From an uncultured Clostridia bacterium (GTDB lineage: Bacteria; Bacillota; Clostridia; Oscillospirales; Acutalibacteraceae), in the NCBI GenBank assembly GCA_947166625.1, contig CAMVEX010000002.1, positions 1 to 64,000 on the forward strand: 64,000 bases of DNA, in the 5' to 3' direction. The notes under the pieces were generated by a model. That model was not told where the DNA came from. It was given only the letters and a program-made list of their open reading frames with translations, and did not search any database. Position numbers and translations under genes: made by a program. Shown here one piece after another: positions 52,115 through 59,698 of this stretch; the first letter of the stretch is position 1; each line of letters opens with the position of its first letter.

Positions 52115-52695
52115 GAAAGAATTTAGGACCTATGCCCGCCGTTTTTCCCATGCCCGTGCTCATGGTCGCTGCCTATGACAAGGACGGAATCCCCTGCGCG
52201 CTCAACGCCGCCTGGGGAAATATATGCGATATGGATAAAATTATTCTCTTCATAAGCGAGGATCATAAAACGACGGAGAATATCCGTCAGTCAAAAGCTT
52301 TCACGGTCTCTCTCGCTGATAAAGACAATATGGAAGCCGCCGATTTCTTCGGAATCGCAACGGGCAATTCCATGCCGGATAAATTTAAAAAATCAGGATG
52401 TCACGCCGTAAAAAGCGAATTTGTAAATGCTCCGATAATCACCGAATTCCCGGTCACGATGGAATGCGAGCTCGCGGATATTATCAACAATGAGAATTTC
52501 TATGCCGTAGTCGGCAAGATAGTCAATGTGAGCGCGGATGAAAAGGTGTTTGACGAAAAGGGCAAAATAGATCCTCGCAAGGTAAACGCTCTGGTGTTTG
52601 ACCAATTCAAATCGGGCTATTATGTGGCAAATGAAAAGGTCGGCAAAGCCTGGAACGCAGGCAAGGAGCTTATGAAAGCCGCTCAGGGTAAATAA
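52111..52695 (+). CDS. Flavin reductase / flavoredoxin family protein
   Basis: A 194-residue FMN-binding split-barrel protein. N-terminal AVFPMPVLMVAAYDKDG and NAAWGNICDMD, followed by SKAFTVSLADKDNMEAADFFG, are typical of flavoredoxins that bind FMN and pass electrons in anaerobes. It is the last gene of the directon, followed by a terminator. Confidence 0.85.
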   Translation: MRKNLGPMPAVFPMPVLMVAAYDKDGIPCALNAAWGNICDMDKIILFISEDHKTTENIRQSKAFTVSLADKDNMEAADFFGIATGNSMPDKFKKSGCHAVKSEFVNAPIITEFPVTMECELADIINNENFYAVVGKIVNVSADEKVFDEKGKIDPRKVNALVFDQFKSGYYVANEKVGKAWNAGKELMKAAQGK

Positions 52696-52708
52696 CAGGT
52701 TAAAAGAC

Positions 52709-52740
52709 AAGGCGCCTCCCCTCGGGGAAGCGCCTTAAAT
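52709..52740. terminator. Bidirectional terminator at the end of the glycogen directon
   Basis: A stem of 7 plus 5 pairs with one mismatch (AAGGCGC-TCCCC / GGGGA-GCGCCTT, 52709-52736) and weak T-tracts (TTAAATTATT on plus, TCTTTT on minus). It lies between convergent genes. Confidence 0.78.
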
Positions 52741-52748
52741 TATTATTC

Positions 52749-53663
52749 TCAATCTATGGTAGTGGGCTCGCTCGGGTCGGACATATCAACGGAATATGTG
52801 ACCGAGTCGCGATAGCGAAGCTGAACGGGAACTTTGCCGATGCTCTCGAGCTTTCCGTTTCCGGTAACGGAAGTTTTCACATCAATATTTTTGATATATT
52901 CTATCGAAGTGATCTCATCGGTCTCTACATCGGCGCGGAGTATTATCTGGCAGTTATCATAAACCAGCACCGGCTTTTCGACCGACATATAAGCGTTCGC
53001 TTTTTCAAATTCCTTCAAAGCATCATCGACATTGCCCATATCATAGGCTTTTTCGAGCGTTTCGGGCAGGGCGGGGCTCTTGAGGGTGACGGTAACGGTC
53101 CTCTGAGTTCCCTCGTCGCGGCAGGTCGCGCTCTCTACATCATCAAGCGTGAGCTTGCTCACATAATTCTGACCCTTTACGGGCAGGAAATCGGTGAGAT
53201 CGTCGCCGTATTCCGCCTCGGCTCCGTCTTCGCGGAGCATATAATCCTTGAGGGAATCTATCGCGATATTCACATAATCGTTTTCGCTGTAAGGCAGGCT
53301 CTCTCTTTCCTCGACCTCGTTGCCGTTTTCATCCTTTGTGAGAGTGACCTTTTCGATTTTGCCAATGCTCTTATCGCGGCTCATCGAAACGCTCGCCTTG
53401 ACCTGTTTGAGCTCATTTATCTTCAGATTGAAATATTCAAAAATCGTTACGGTATTTTCCGCAAGCTTTTCGGGCGTGTATTCCGTATCGGTCACTACCT
53501 TGCTCTCGCTGTCATAAGAGGTGGTTATATCCGTCGGGAGAGGAGTTTTGGCCTTCACGGTGGTCGTGGTTTCTTCATCCTCATAGAGTGTACAGCCGGC
53601 GAAGCTGAAAAGCATCGCAATTATAACAAGAGAAGAAACGGCAAAAAGAGCAATTTTTTTCAT
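52749..53663 (-). CDS. Lipoprotein of unknown function
   Basis: A 304-residue protein with a lipoprotein signal peptide and lipobox FAGC (Cys25). A Thr-rich linker (EDEETTTTVKAKT) follows. The rest is a soluble exterior with beta-rich repeats (SVSMSRDKSIGKIEKVTL, GQNYVSKLTLDDVESATC). No domain is recognised. GGGGG precedes the ATG. It lies 51 bases after the M28 peptidase gene. Confidence 0.75.
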   Translation of the reverse strand: MKKIALFAVSSLVIIAMLFSFAGCTLYEDEETTTTVKAKTPLPTDITTSYDSESKVVTDTEYTPEKLAENTVTIFEYFNLKINELKQVKASVSMSRDKSIGKIEKVTLTKDENGNEVEERESLPYSENDYVNIAIDSLKDYMLREDGAEAEYGDDLTDFLPVKGQNYVSKLTLDDVESATCRDEGTQRTVTVTLKSPALPETLEKAYDMGNVDDALKEFEKANAYMSVEKPVLVYDNCQIILRADVETDEITSIEYIKNIDVKTSVTGNGKLESIGKVPVQLRYRDSVTYSVDMSDPSEPTTID

Positions 53664-53714
53664 ACAATAACCCCCATAGTTATATGATTCGCCGTAAAAA
53701 TTCCGAAAGACTGA

Positions 53715-54992
53715 TTATGAAAGCCCCTTTTCATCAAAGAGGAACGCGCAGTTGAGGCAGAGATCAACGCCGGCTTCAATGGTCTTAAGCTCCATATTAT
53801 CGGCAGTGTCAAGCCTTGTATGATAATAGCGCGCGGGAGCGGGATCCATGGCGGCAAAGCAGGTCGCTTTAAGCCCCGCCTGGGTGATCGCCGCGGCATC
53901 CGAAGAGCCGAAGAACAGATTTTCGTAGGGTATATCAAGATCGCAGAGCTTGCCTGCGTCATAGACGAGTTTTGAAACCTCGTCGCTGTTTTTGACCGTG
54001 CCGGTCATATCCTTATGATAAATGCCCATAAACTCATAATCTCTTATGGTATCAAGGCAAACGAACACCGTTTCAACATCCTTCTCGGCTTTGAATTCAT
54101 CGGCGTGAGCCTTGCAGAATGCCTTTGCTCCTCTGAGGCCGGCTTCTTCCGCGCCGGTGCATATAACCATGACCTCGGTATTTTCAAAGCGGATATCGTG
54201 ATCCTGCATAAATCTCGGGACAGCCATTGAAACGAGGCAGCCGGTGAGATTGTCATTCGCGCCGTCAACGATTCTTTTTTTATCATAGAAAAGCAGGCAT
54301 ACGAGGAAAACGGGGATAAGGCAGGCATTCACGATCGAGAGGATCCAGAGCGCTCCGCCCTGCTGAACGGGCTTATCTTTCAGCACAAACACAAGGGCGA
54401 TAATTCCGTGAACAAGGGTATAGGCGGCGCCGCCGAGTCCGAGACCGATCACGGGAAGCAGGAGCTTGGGACCTCCCCAATAAGTGAATCTCCATTCGGG
54501 AGCCGAATCGGCGTGGCCCGAAAATACTATCCTTCTCTTTGTTTCGCCCGAGGCTTTCCTCACGGCGATAACATTATGAGAAACCTTCTTTTTCATAAAA
54601 GGGTCAAGAGTCTGCTTATAGAGCAGAAATTCAGTGATAACAAAGAAGAATGCTACCGCGACTATGCCTACGGCAACCGCTGTGAATATCAGGGCAAACT
54701 GAGGCAGGAAATGGGTCAGTAAAAGCAGAATTGTCGCCGCCGTGACGCAGAATACCGTGAGCTGGACCCAGCTCATAAACGCCCACGGAGCAAGCTTGAA
54801 ATCCTCGATTTTAACATCATCGCAGGTGGTTTTAAGCTCATCTGCCATCCACTGCTGGGCTTCATACTCTTTTTCGCTGCCCGCGCAGCGCGGACCGAAT
54901 TCCTTGCATATCTTCTTTATGTTTCTGATAACATAATTTGAATACATCCTTCTTTCGGAAGGATAGTTTTTTACGGTTTCACTCGGTTTCAT
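53715..54992 (-). CDS. M28 family zinc aminopeptidase with membrane segments
   Basis: A 425-residue protein with an N-terminal region, two pairs of membrane helices (about residues 78-125 and 175-230) interrupting the peptidase fold, and M28 zinc motifs. These are SGHADSAPEW (His/Asp near 160), GANDNLTGC (bridging Asp), CTGAEEAGLRGAKAF (catalytic Glu) and the final YYHTRLDTADN (His). Membrane-inserted M28 peptidases are common in Clostridia; the substrate is unknown. Confidence 0.83.
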   Translation of the reverse strand: MKPSETVKNYPSERRMYSNYVIRNIKKICKEFGPRCAGSEKEYEAQQWMADELKTTCDDVKIEDFKLAPWAFMSWVQLTVFCVTAATILLLLTHFLPQFALIFTAVAVGIVAVAFFFVITEFLLYKQTLDPFMKKKVSHNVIAVRKASGETKRRIVFSGHADSAPEWRFTYWGGPKLLLPVIGLGLGGAAYTLVHGIIALVFVLKDKPVQQGGALWILSIVNACLIPVFLVCLLFYDKKRIVDGANDNLTGCLVSMAVPRFMQDHDIRFENTEVMVICTGAEEAGLRGAKAFCKAHADEFKAEKDVETVFVCLDTIRDYEFMGIYHKDMTGTVKNSDEVSKLVYDAGKLCDLDIPYENLFFGSSDAAAITQAGLKATCFAAMDPAPARYYHTRLDTADNMELKTIEAGVDLCLNCAFLFDEKGLS

Positions 54993-55011
54993 AATCTCAC
55001 TTCCTTATCTG

Positions 55012-56070
55012 TCAGGGCGTTTTGCCGAGATATTCTTCAAGGCAAAGACCGCTGGCTTTGATTTTTTTTGCGTTTTCGACGCCGACGTAGCGCCAATGCC
55101 ACGGCTCATATATGATTTCGGTTATTTTTTCTTTATCCTTGGGATAGCGGAGAATAAATCCGTAATCCTGCGCATGAGCCTGGAGCCACGCGAAAGCCTT
55201 CGTATTCTCAAAGCTCTGCTCAAGCGAGATAATATCCATCGCGAGGCCGGCGTTATGCTCGCTCGTGCCGGGAGGAAGGATTATCTTTGCCGCCGCCTGC
55301 GTTGCCGCAACTTTGGTATAACCCTGATTTATATATGTATTTATCTTTCTCTCAAAATTCGTCTTTTGAAGCTCGTATGAGCGGTAGCCCGAAACGGTGT
55401 TGAGATATATTCCGTCCTTAGCGGCGGCGAGATACATCTCGTTATAATGAGGCGCAACCCTGTAATCGAGATATTTGCTCTGGGTGTTGCCCGCGATCGA
55501 ATAGGCAAGCTTCGGCTTATAATCGGAGCTTATGATGTAATGCCTGTTAACAAGCACCATTTCCCAGTTTGAATCGGTGATCTCGATATAAGTGGGGTTA
55601 AATCCCGCATAAGAATACTCATAAGCGCCCGCGACGCTTGCAGAGGTCTTTGATGAAGCGGCTGCGGAGGAAGTCTGCTTCGCCGAGGCGGTCGTTTTGG
55701 TCGAAGCCGAAGTTTCGGCTTCTTTGTCTTTTCTGCCAAAAAGCCCCGATTTTTTTGTTTTTTCGGTAACAGCCGATGTGACCCGGTCAATGGCGGAGGT
55801 TATTTCGCGGCTTGTACCGACATAGACGGTGTGCGCGGTCTCCGGCAGACCGGATGATGAGCCTTCTGCCTGGGTCTGAGTATCATCATATTCCGAAGCG
55901 GATTCATAGGGATAATCCGAAACGGGGCTGAAGGTCTCCGACGAATCGCCGGCATTATTTGAAATATCTATAGTGCCGATGCCGGAGGGCTTAAATACGG
56001 TTACTGCGCCGAAGGCAAGCAACCCGACGGCAACCAGCGACACGGCGACCGTCATCATCGTTTTTTTCAT
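55012..56070 (-). CDS. VanY-type D-Ala-D-Ala carboxypeptidase (M15)
   Basis: A 352-residue exported zinc peptidase. It has an N-terminal membrane anchor (VAVSLVAVGLLAFGAVTVF), a long Ser/Thr/Ala-rich linker to about residue 150 and then the M15B catalytic domain. The zinc motifs are SEHNAGLAMDII (His and Asp) and EPWHWRYVG (Glu and His). It trims peptidoglycan stem peptides. No vanH/A/X or VanRS genes are nearby, so it is a housekeeping cell-wall enzyme, not a resistance cassette. It starts 5 bases after the sugar transferase. Confidence 0.9.
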   Translation of the reverse strand: MKKTMMTVAVSLVAVGLLAFGAVTVFKPSGIGTIDISNNAGDSSETFSPVSDYPYESASEYDDTQTQAEGSSSGLPETAHTVYVGTSREITSAIDRVTSAVTEKTKKSGLFGRKDKEAETSASTKTTASAKQTSSAAASSKTSASVAGAYEYSYAGFNPTYIEITDSNWEMVLVNRHYIISSDYKPKLAYSIAGNTQSKYLDYRVAPHYNEMYLAAAKDGIYLNTVSGYRSYELQKTNFERKINTYINQGYTKVAATQAAAKIILPPGTSEHNAGLAMDIISLEQSFENTKAFAWLQAHAQDYGFILRYPKDKEKITEIIYEPWHWRYVGVENAKKIKASGLCLEEYLGKTP

Positions 56071-56075
56071 TTTAA

Positions 56076-56660
56076 TTACCTCTCATCGTCTTTGCCCGCG
56101 CCCTCTACCACATCTTTACCGGTGAGCACGGCAAAAACCGTCTTAAACAATATCTTGATATCAAGAAACAATGTGCGATTTTCAACATACTGTCTGTCAA
56201 ACTCCGCCTTTTCTTCGGCGGTGAGATTATCTCTGCCGTTTATCTGAGCAAGCCCCGTCATACCGGGCAGCACGGAATACACATTGTAACGCTCTCTCAG
56301 CTTTCTGATATCCTCTTCCTCGGGTATCAGCGGCCTGGGGCCGACGAAGCTCATTTCTCCGCGCAGGATGTTTATGAGCTGGGGCAGCTCGTCAAGGCTT
56401 GTCTTTCGGAGGAATCTGCCGCTTCGGGTGATACACTCCCTCGATTCATCGAGGGCACCGCTCGCGACATTCCTCGTCCCGTTTTTCATGGTCCTGAATT
56501 TGAGGATATCAAACAGCTCATTATTTTTGCCGACACGCGGCTGCCTGAAAATGACCGGCGACCCGTCATCCGCTGAAATGATCAGGCTTATGATCAGAAA
56601 TACGGGCGACAGAAGTATCAGCAAAATAAGACTTGCCGAAAAATCAAATACTCTTTTCAT
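56076..56660 (-). CDS. Bacterial sugar transferase (polyprenyl-phosphate glycosyl-1-phosphate transferase)
   Basis: A 194-residue short-form initiating transferase that puts a sugar phosphate on undecaprenyl phosphate. It has an N-terminal reentrant membrane helix (LILLILLSPVFLIISLII). Conserved motifs follow: PVIFRQPRVGKNNELFDILKFRTM, RKTSLDELPQLINILRGEMSFVGPRPLIPEE and the PGMTGLAQINGRD loop. The N-terminal membrane domain of long forms is absent. No other capsule genes are adjacent. Confidence 0.9.
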   Translation of the reverse strand: MKRVFDFSASLILLILLSPVFLIISLIISADDGSPVIFRQPRVGKNNELFDILKFRTMKNGTRNVASGALDESRECITRSGRFLRKTSLDELPQLINILRGEMSFVGPRPLIPEEEDIRKLRERYNVYSVLPGMTGLAQINGRDNLTAEEKAEFDRQYVENRTLFLDIKILFKTVFAVLTGKDVVEGAGKDDER

Positions 56661-56700
56661 TGTCCACCTCTTAAAAAATCAGCAGGCTTAAAATTTACAA

Positions 56701-57813
56701 TTATTTGTTTTTCAGCGATTCCATTTTAAGATAGGCATTGATGAAGCCGTCAATATCGCCGTCCATAACCGCCTGAATATTTCCCATTTCGTAGCCGGTG
56801 CGATGATCCTTGGCAAGGGTGTAGGGCATAAAGACATAAGAACGGATCTGGCTGCCCCACGCGATTTCTCTCTGCTCGCCCTTGATATCGCCTATCTTAT
56901 CGAGATGCTCTCTCTCTTTGATCTCGATAAGCTTTGAGCGGAGCATCTTCATTGCGACCTCGCGATTTTGATGCTGGCTTCGCTCTACCTGGCAGGCACA
57001 GACTATCCCGGTGGGGATATGGGTGATCCTGACGGCGGACGAGGTCTTATTTACCTTTTGGCCTCCCGCTCCGCTTGAGCGGTAATAATCTATCTTGAGA
57101 TCGTCGGGATTTATTTCGACCTCAACGGTATCGTCGATTTCGGGCATAACCTCAAGAGATGCGAAAGATGTATGCCTCCTGCCCGATGCGTCAAACGGCG
57201 AGATCCTGACAAGGCGGTGAACTCCCATTTCGCCCTTGAGATAGCCGTAGGCATTCTCTCCCTCAATTCTCAAAACGGCTGATTTGAGGCCTGCTTCATC
57301 GCCGTCGAGGAAATCTATCATACTGACCGAGAAGCCTCTCTTTTCAGCCCAATGCTGATACATTCTGACAAGCATCTGATTCCAATCCTGCGCTTCGGTG
57401 CCGCCGGCGCCCGCGTGGAAGGTGAGAATGGCGGGGCTATTGTCATATTCGCCCGAGAGCAGGGTGCTGAGGGTCATATCCTCAAGTTTTTTAACAAAGC
57501 CGTCAACCGCCGCCTTGCATTCATCGAGCATATCGAGATCTTCCGCCTCATCGGCAAGCTCGATAAGCACAAGCGAATCATCGTATTCCGCAGAAAGATT
57601 CTCATAAGATTTTATCTTGTTTCTGAGCTGTGTGATCCTCTGCTGGACCTTCTGTGAATTTTCAACATCGTTCCAGAAACCGTCAGCCTCGGTCTGCTTC
57701 TCAAGATCCGACGCCTCGGCATTCATTTTTTCTATTCCGAGCGCCTCACCGAGCTGCTTGAGTTTCTCTTCATAATCGGTGAGAGCAAGTCTTAATTCTT
57801 CAAACTGTAACAT
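56701..57813 (-). CDS. prfB: Peptide chain release factor 2
   Basis: A 370-residue class I release factor reading UGA and UAA. The stop-codon recognition motif is SPF (RISPFDASGRRHTSF) and the peptidyl hydrolysis motif is GGQ in SSGAGGQKVNK. The N-terminal segment MLQFEELRLALTDYEEKLKQ aligns with the usual RF2 start. It runs straight through LGEALGIEKM, where most bacteria carry an in-frame UGA frameshift site (CTTTGA), so programmed frameshifting is absent. The ATG at 57813 is a homology choice: the nearest SD-like GAAAGGAAAGG is about 20 bases upstream, and an in-frame ATG at 57858 lies only about 10 bases after the predicted transcript start. Confidence 0.92.
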   Translation of the reverse strand: MLQFEELRLALTDYEEKLKQLGEALGIEKMNAEASDLEKQTEADGFWNDVENSQKVQQRITQLRNKIKSYENLSAEYDDSLVLIELADEAEDLDMLDECKAAVDGFVKKLEDMTLSTLLSGEYDNSPAILTFHAGAGGTEAQDWNQMLVRMYQHWAEKRGFSVSMIDFLDGDEAGLKSAVLRIEGENAYGYLKGEMGVHRLVRISPFDASGRRHTSFASLEVMPEIDDTVEVEINPDDLKIDYYRSSGAGGQKVNKTSSAVRITHIPTGIVCACQVERSQHQNREVAMKMLRSKLIEIKEREHLDKIGDIKGEQREIAWGSQIRSYVFMPYTLAKDHRTGYEMGNIQAVMDGDIDGFINAYLKMESLKNK

Positions 57814-57874
57814 AAATCGAGCAAGGCAAATATGCCTTTCCTTTCTACCGCAAATCATAATTTATCAGTTATAT

Positions 57875-57903
57875 ATTATATAATAGGATAAGTAAAAAGT
57901 AAA
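57875..57903 (-). promoter_or_regulatory. Sigma-A promoter of prfB
   Basis: On the minus strand TTTACT (57903-57898), a 17-base spacer and TATAAT (57880-57875). Confidence 0.65.
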
Positions 57904-57919
57904 GGAATAATTTATGAAT

Positions 57920-57950
57920 AAAAGCCCTCTTCCGAATGGCGGAAAAGGGC
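57920..57950 (-). terminator. Terminator of the secreted hydrolase gene
   Basis: On minus a stem GCCCTTTTCCG / CGGAAGAGGGC (57950-57924, one imperfect pair) with a CCATT loop, followed by TTTTATT. Confidence 0.78.
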
Positions 57951-57967
57951 ACGGTGCCGTTTATACT

Positions 57968-59671
57968 TTATCGGTTTATAAAATCTATCGTTCTGTGATA
58001 AATATCTCTGCCTACGGCAGGCTTCATATAATATACCGTCAATGAACTGTGGCCGTCGGGAATTTCGCCCGTAAATTGAACGCTCATCGTTTTGCCGGGC
58101 GCGATCATTCTGCCCGCGGGCAGCTTTAATCTGACCGAATCCATTTTGACCGCGAGGATCACGATTCCCGATCTCCCGGAAAGATTGGTGATAACAAGAC
58201 GGTTTTCATCCTTATCTGTATAGCCCGGAGCGCAGCCGTAAAAATCGGCGGCAACGCTTCTGTAAGGTGCTCTCGAATAATTGAACTGCGGGAAAGATTC
58301 ATCGGAATGGACATCCATTCTTTTCTCTGCGAAGAGCAAGGTCTTTACAAGATCGAATCCGTAAGGGTCCTTGGCATAACAGCCGTGATATTCATCCTTG
58401 ATAAACCATGTATGCTCGGGCAGGTAGCAGCTTGTGGCATCGATCTGCATCGAAGGCGCAAGGTGGCAGTGTCTCTTATCGTTGCAGACGGTGAAGGCAG
58501 GCTTATAACCGTCGGGCAGGCGCTTCTCCGCTCCGGAGCATATTGCTCCGCTTGTTCTCTCTGCGTCAAGCAGCATATCGGCGAGTTTTCCGCCGCCGAA
58601 AGCCGTATAATCCACATAGTTGCAGATAATCGAGATATTTATGCCGCGTTTCATGCAGCTCAGGAAATTCCTGCGGTAGTTTTTCATCACATCATTGTGA
58701 ATGATGTCGCTCTTTTTGATAAGCTTCGCGCTCGCTTTTTTATCGAGAAAAATGGGCTTGAGCTCATTATAATCCTCGGGTGTGAGCAGATCCCAGAGGC
58801 TTCCCCAGGTAAGCGGCATTTCTCTTATTTCTTTAAGGAACGCCTCGACCGTCGGCTCAAGACGGCTCAAATCAAGATTTTTGAGCACGGGGGCGATATT
58901 TGTTTCGGCTCCCAAAAGGCTCTCGGCAAGAGCGATAAGGCTCCTTGTGCAGAATTCGGTTTCGCCTAAAAAGAATCTGCGGGTAAACGAGGTCCCTCCC
59001 AAAGCGGGAACATCCATTACGGCATTTTTAACGGGAGCGGTATTTTTGAAAAGCGAAAGATACACGCCTGTGATAAATCCGCCGTAGCTCATACCGAAAA
59101 TATTGACCTTTTTGCTGCCGGTATAACTGAGTACATCTTTTACATAGCGGTCAAGCTCCTGCGCGCAGTCATAACCGCCCATCCTGAAATCATACTGGAA
59201 GAGAAACACCTTCTCAGCACCGATCTTTTTCGCTGAATAAGCGCACAATTCGGGCTCGTTGATCTCATCGGGAGCATTTTCCAGCAGGTAAGCGTAATTT
59301 GAAATCGCCGGATCATTGGGATAATGGACGATATCATATTTTGACGAGCCGTCCGGATTTGTGTACATCTTATCGAGAATTATCTCTCCGCCCTGAGCTA
59401 CGGTCACACCCAGCGGCGCTCCGTTACCCAGCAGGAAAACTGCAAGGCATCTGATAAAATTGGGGAAATCCCTCAAGGTCTGCCCGAGAGCGTCACCGAC
59501 CCCGAAAGGCCATATCGTTTTTTGAGAAGCTGTGCCGAAATTTTCATAAAGGTTGCCCGAAGAATATCCGCTGACGATTATAACGGGCAGATCGCCCTCC
59601 TGCGCAAACGCAGGCATAACGGACAGCGCAATAATTATCGCAGTAAGAATAATTCCCAACGCTTTTTTCAT
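57968..59671 (-). CDS. Secreted alpha/beta-hydrolase (lipase/LCAT-like)
   Basis: A 567-residue exported protein with a signal peptide (MKKALGIILTAIIIALSVMPAFA). The alpha/beta-hydrolase fold opens with LPVIIVSGYSSGN. An LCAT-type region EKVFLFQYDFRMGGYDCAQELDRYV leads to the nucleophile elbow FGMSYGGFI (Ser near residue 195). A His in CNDKRHCHLAPS may complete the triad. The last 90 residues form an Ig-like beta domain. It probably acts on lipids or esters outside the cell. CAGGAGG precedes the ATG. Confidence 0.75.
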   Translation of the reverse strand: MKKALGIILTAIIIALSVMPAFAQEGDLPVIIVSGYSSGNLYENFGTASQKTIWPFGVGDALGQTLRDFPNFIRCLAVFLLGNGAPLGVTVAQGGEIILDKMYTNPDGSSKYDIVHYPNDPAISNYAYLLENAPDEINEPELCAYSAKKIGAEKVFLFQYDFRMGGYDCAQELDRYVKDVLSYTGSKKVNIFGMSYGGFITGVYLSLFKNTAPVKNAVMDVPALGGTSFTRRFFLGETEFCTRSLIALAESLLGAETNIAPVLKNLDLSRLEPTVEAFLKEIREMPLTWGSLWDLLTPEDYNELKPIFLDKKASAKLIKKSDIIHNDVMKNYRRNFLSCMKRGINISIICNYVDYTAFGGGKLADMLLDAERTSGAICSGAEKRLPDGYKPAFTVCNDKRHCHLAPSMQIDATSCYLPEHTWFIKDEYHGCYAKDPYGFDLVKTLLFAEKRMDVHSDESFPQFNYSRAPYRSVAADFYGCAPGYTDKDENRLVITNLSGRSGIVILAVKMDSVRLKLPAGRMIAPGKTMSVQFTGEIPDGHSSLTVYYMKPAVGRDIYHRTIDFINR

Positions 59672-59698
59672 ACTTTCCTCCTGTAAGGGCGTGAAGAT

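Noticed and set aside
55012-56070. Vancomycin-resistance gene vanY
   Set aside because: VanY-type D,D-carboxypeptidases are common housekeeping enzymes, and no vanHAX or two-component genes are nearby.
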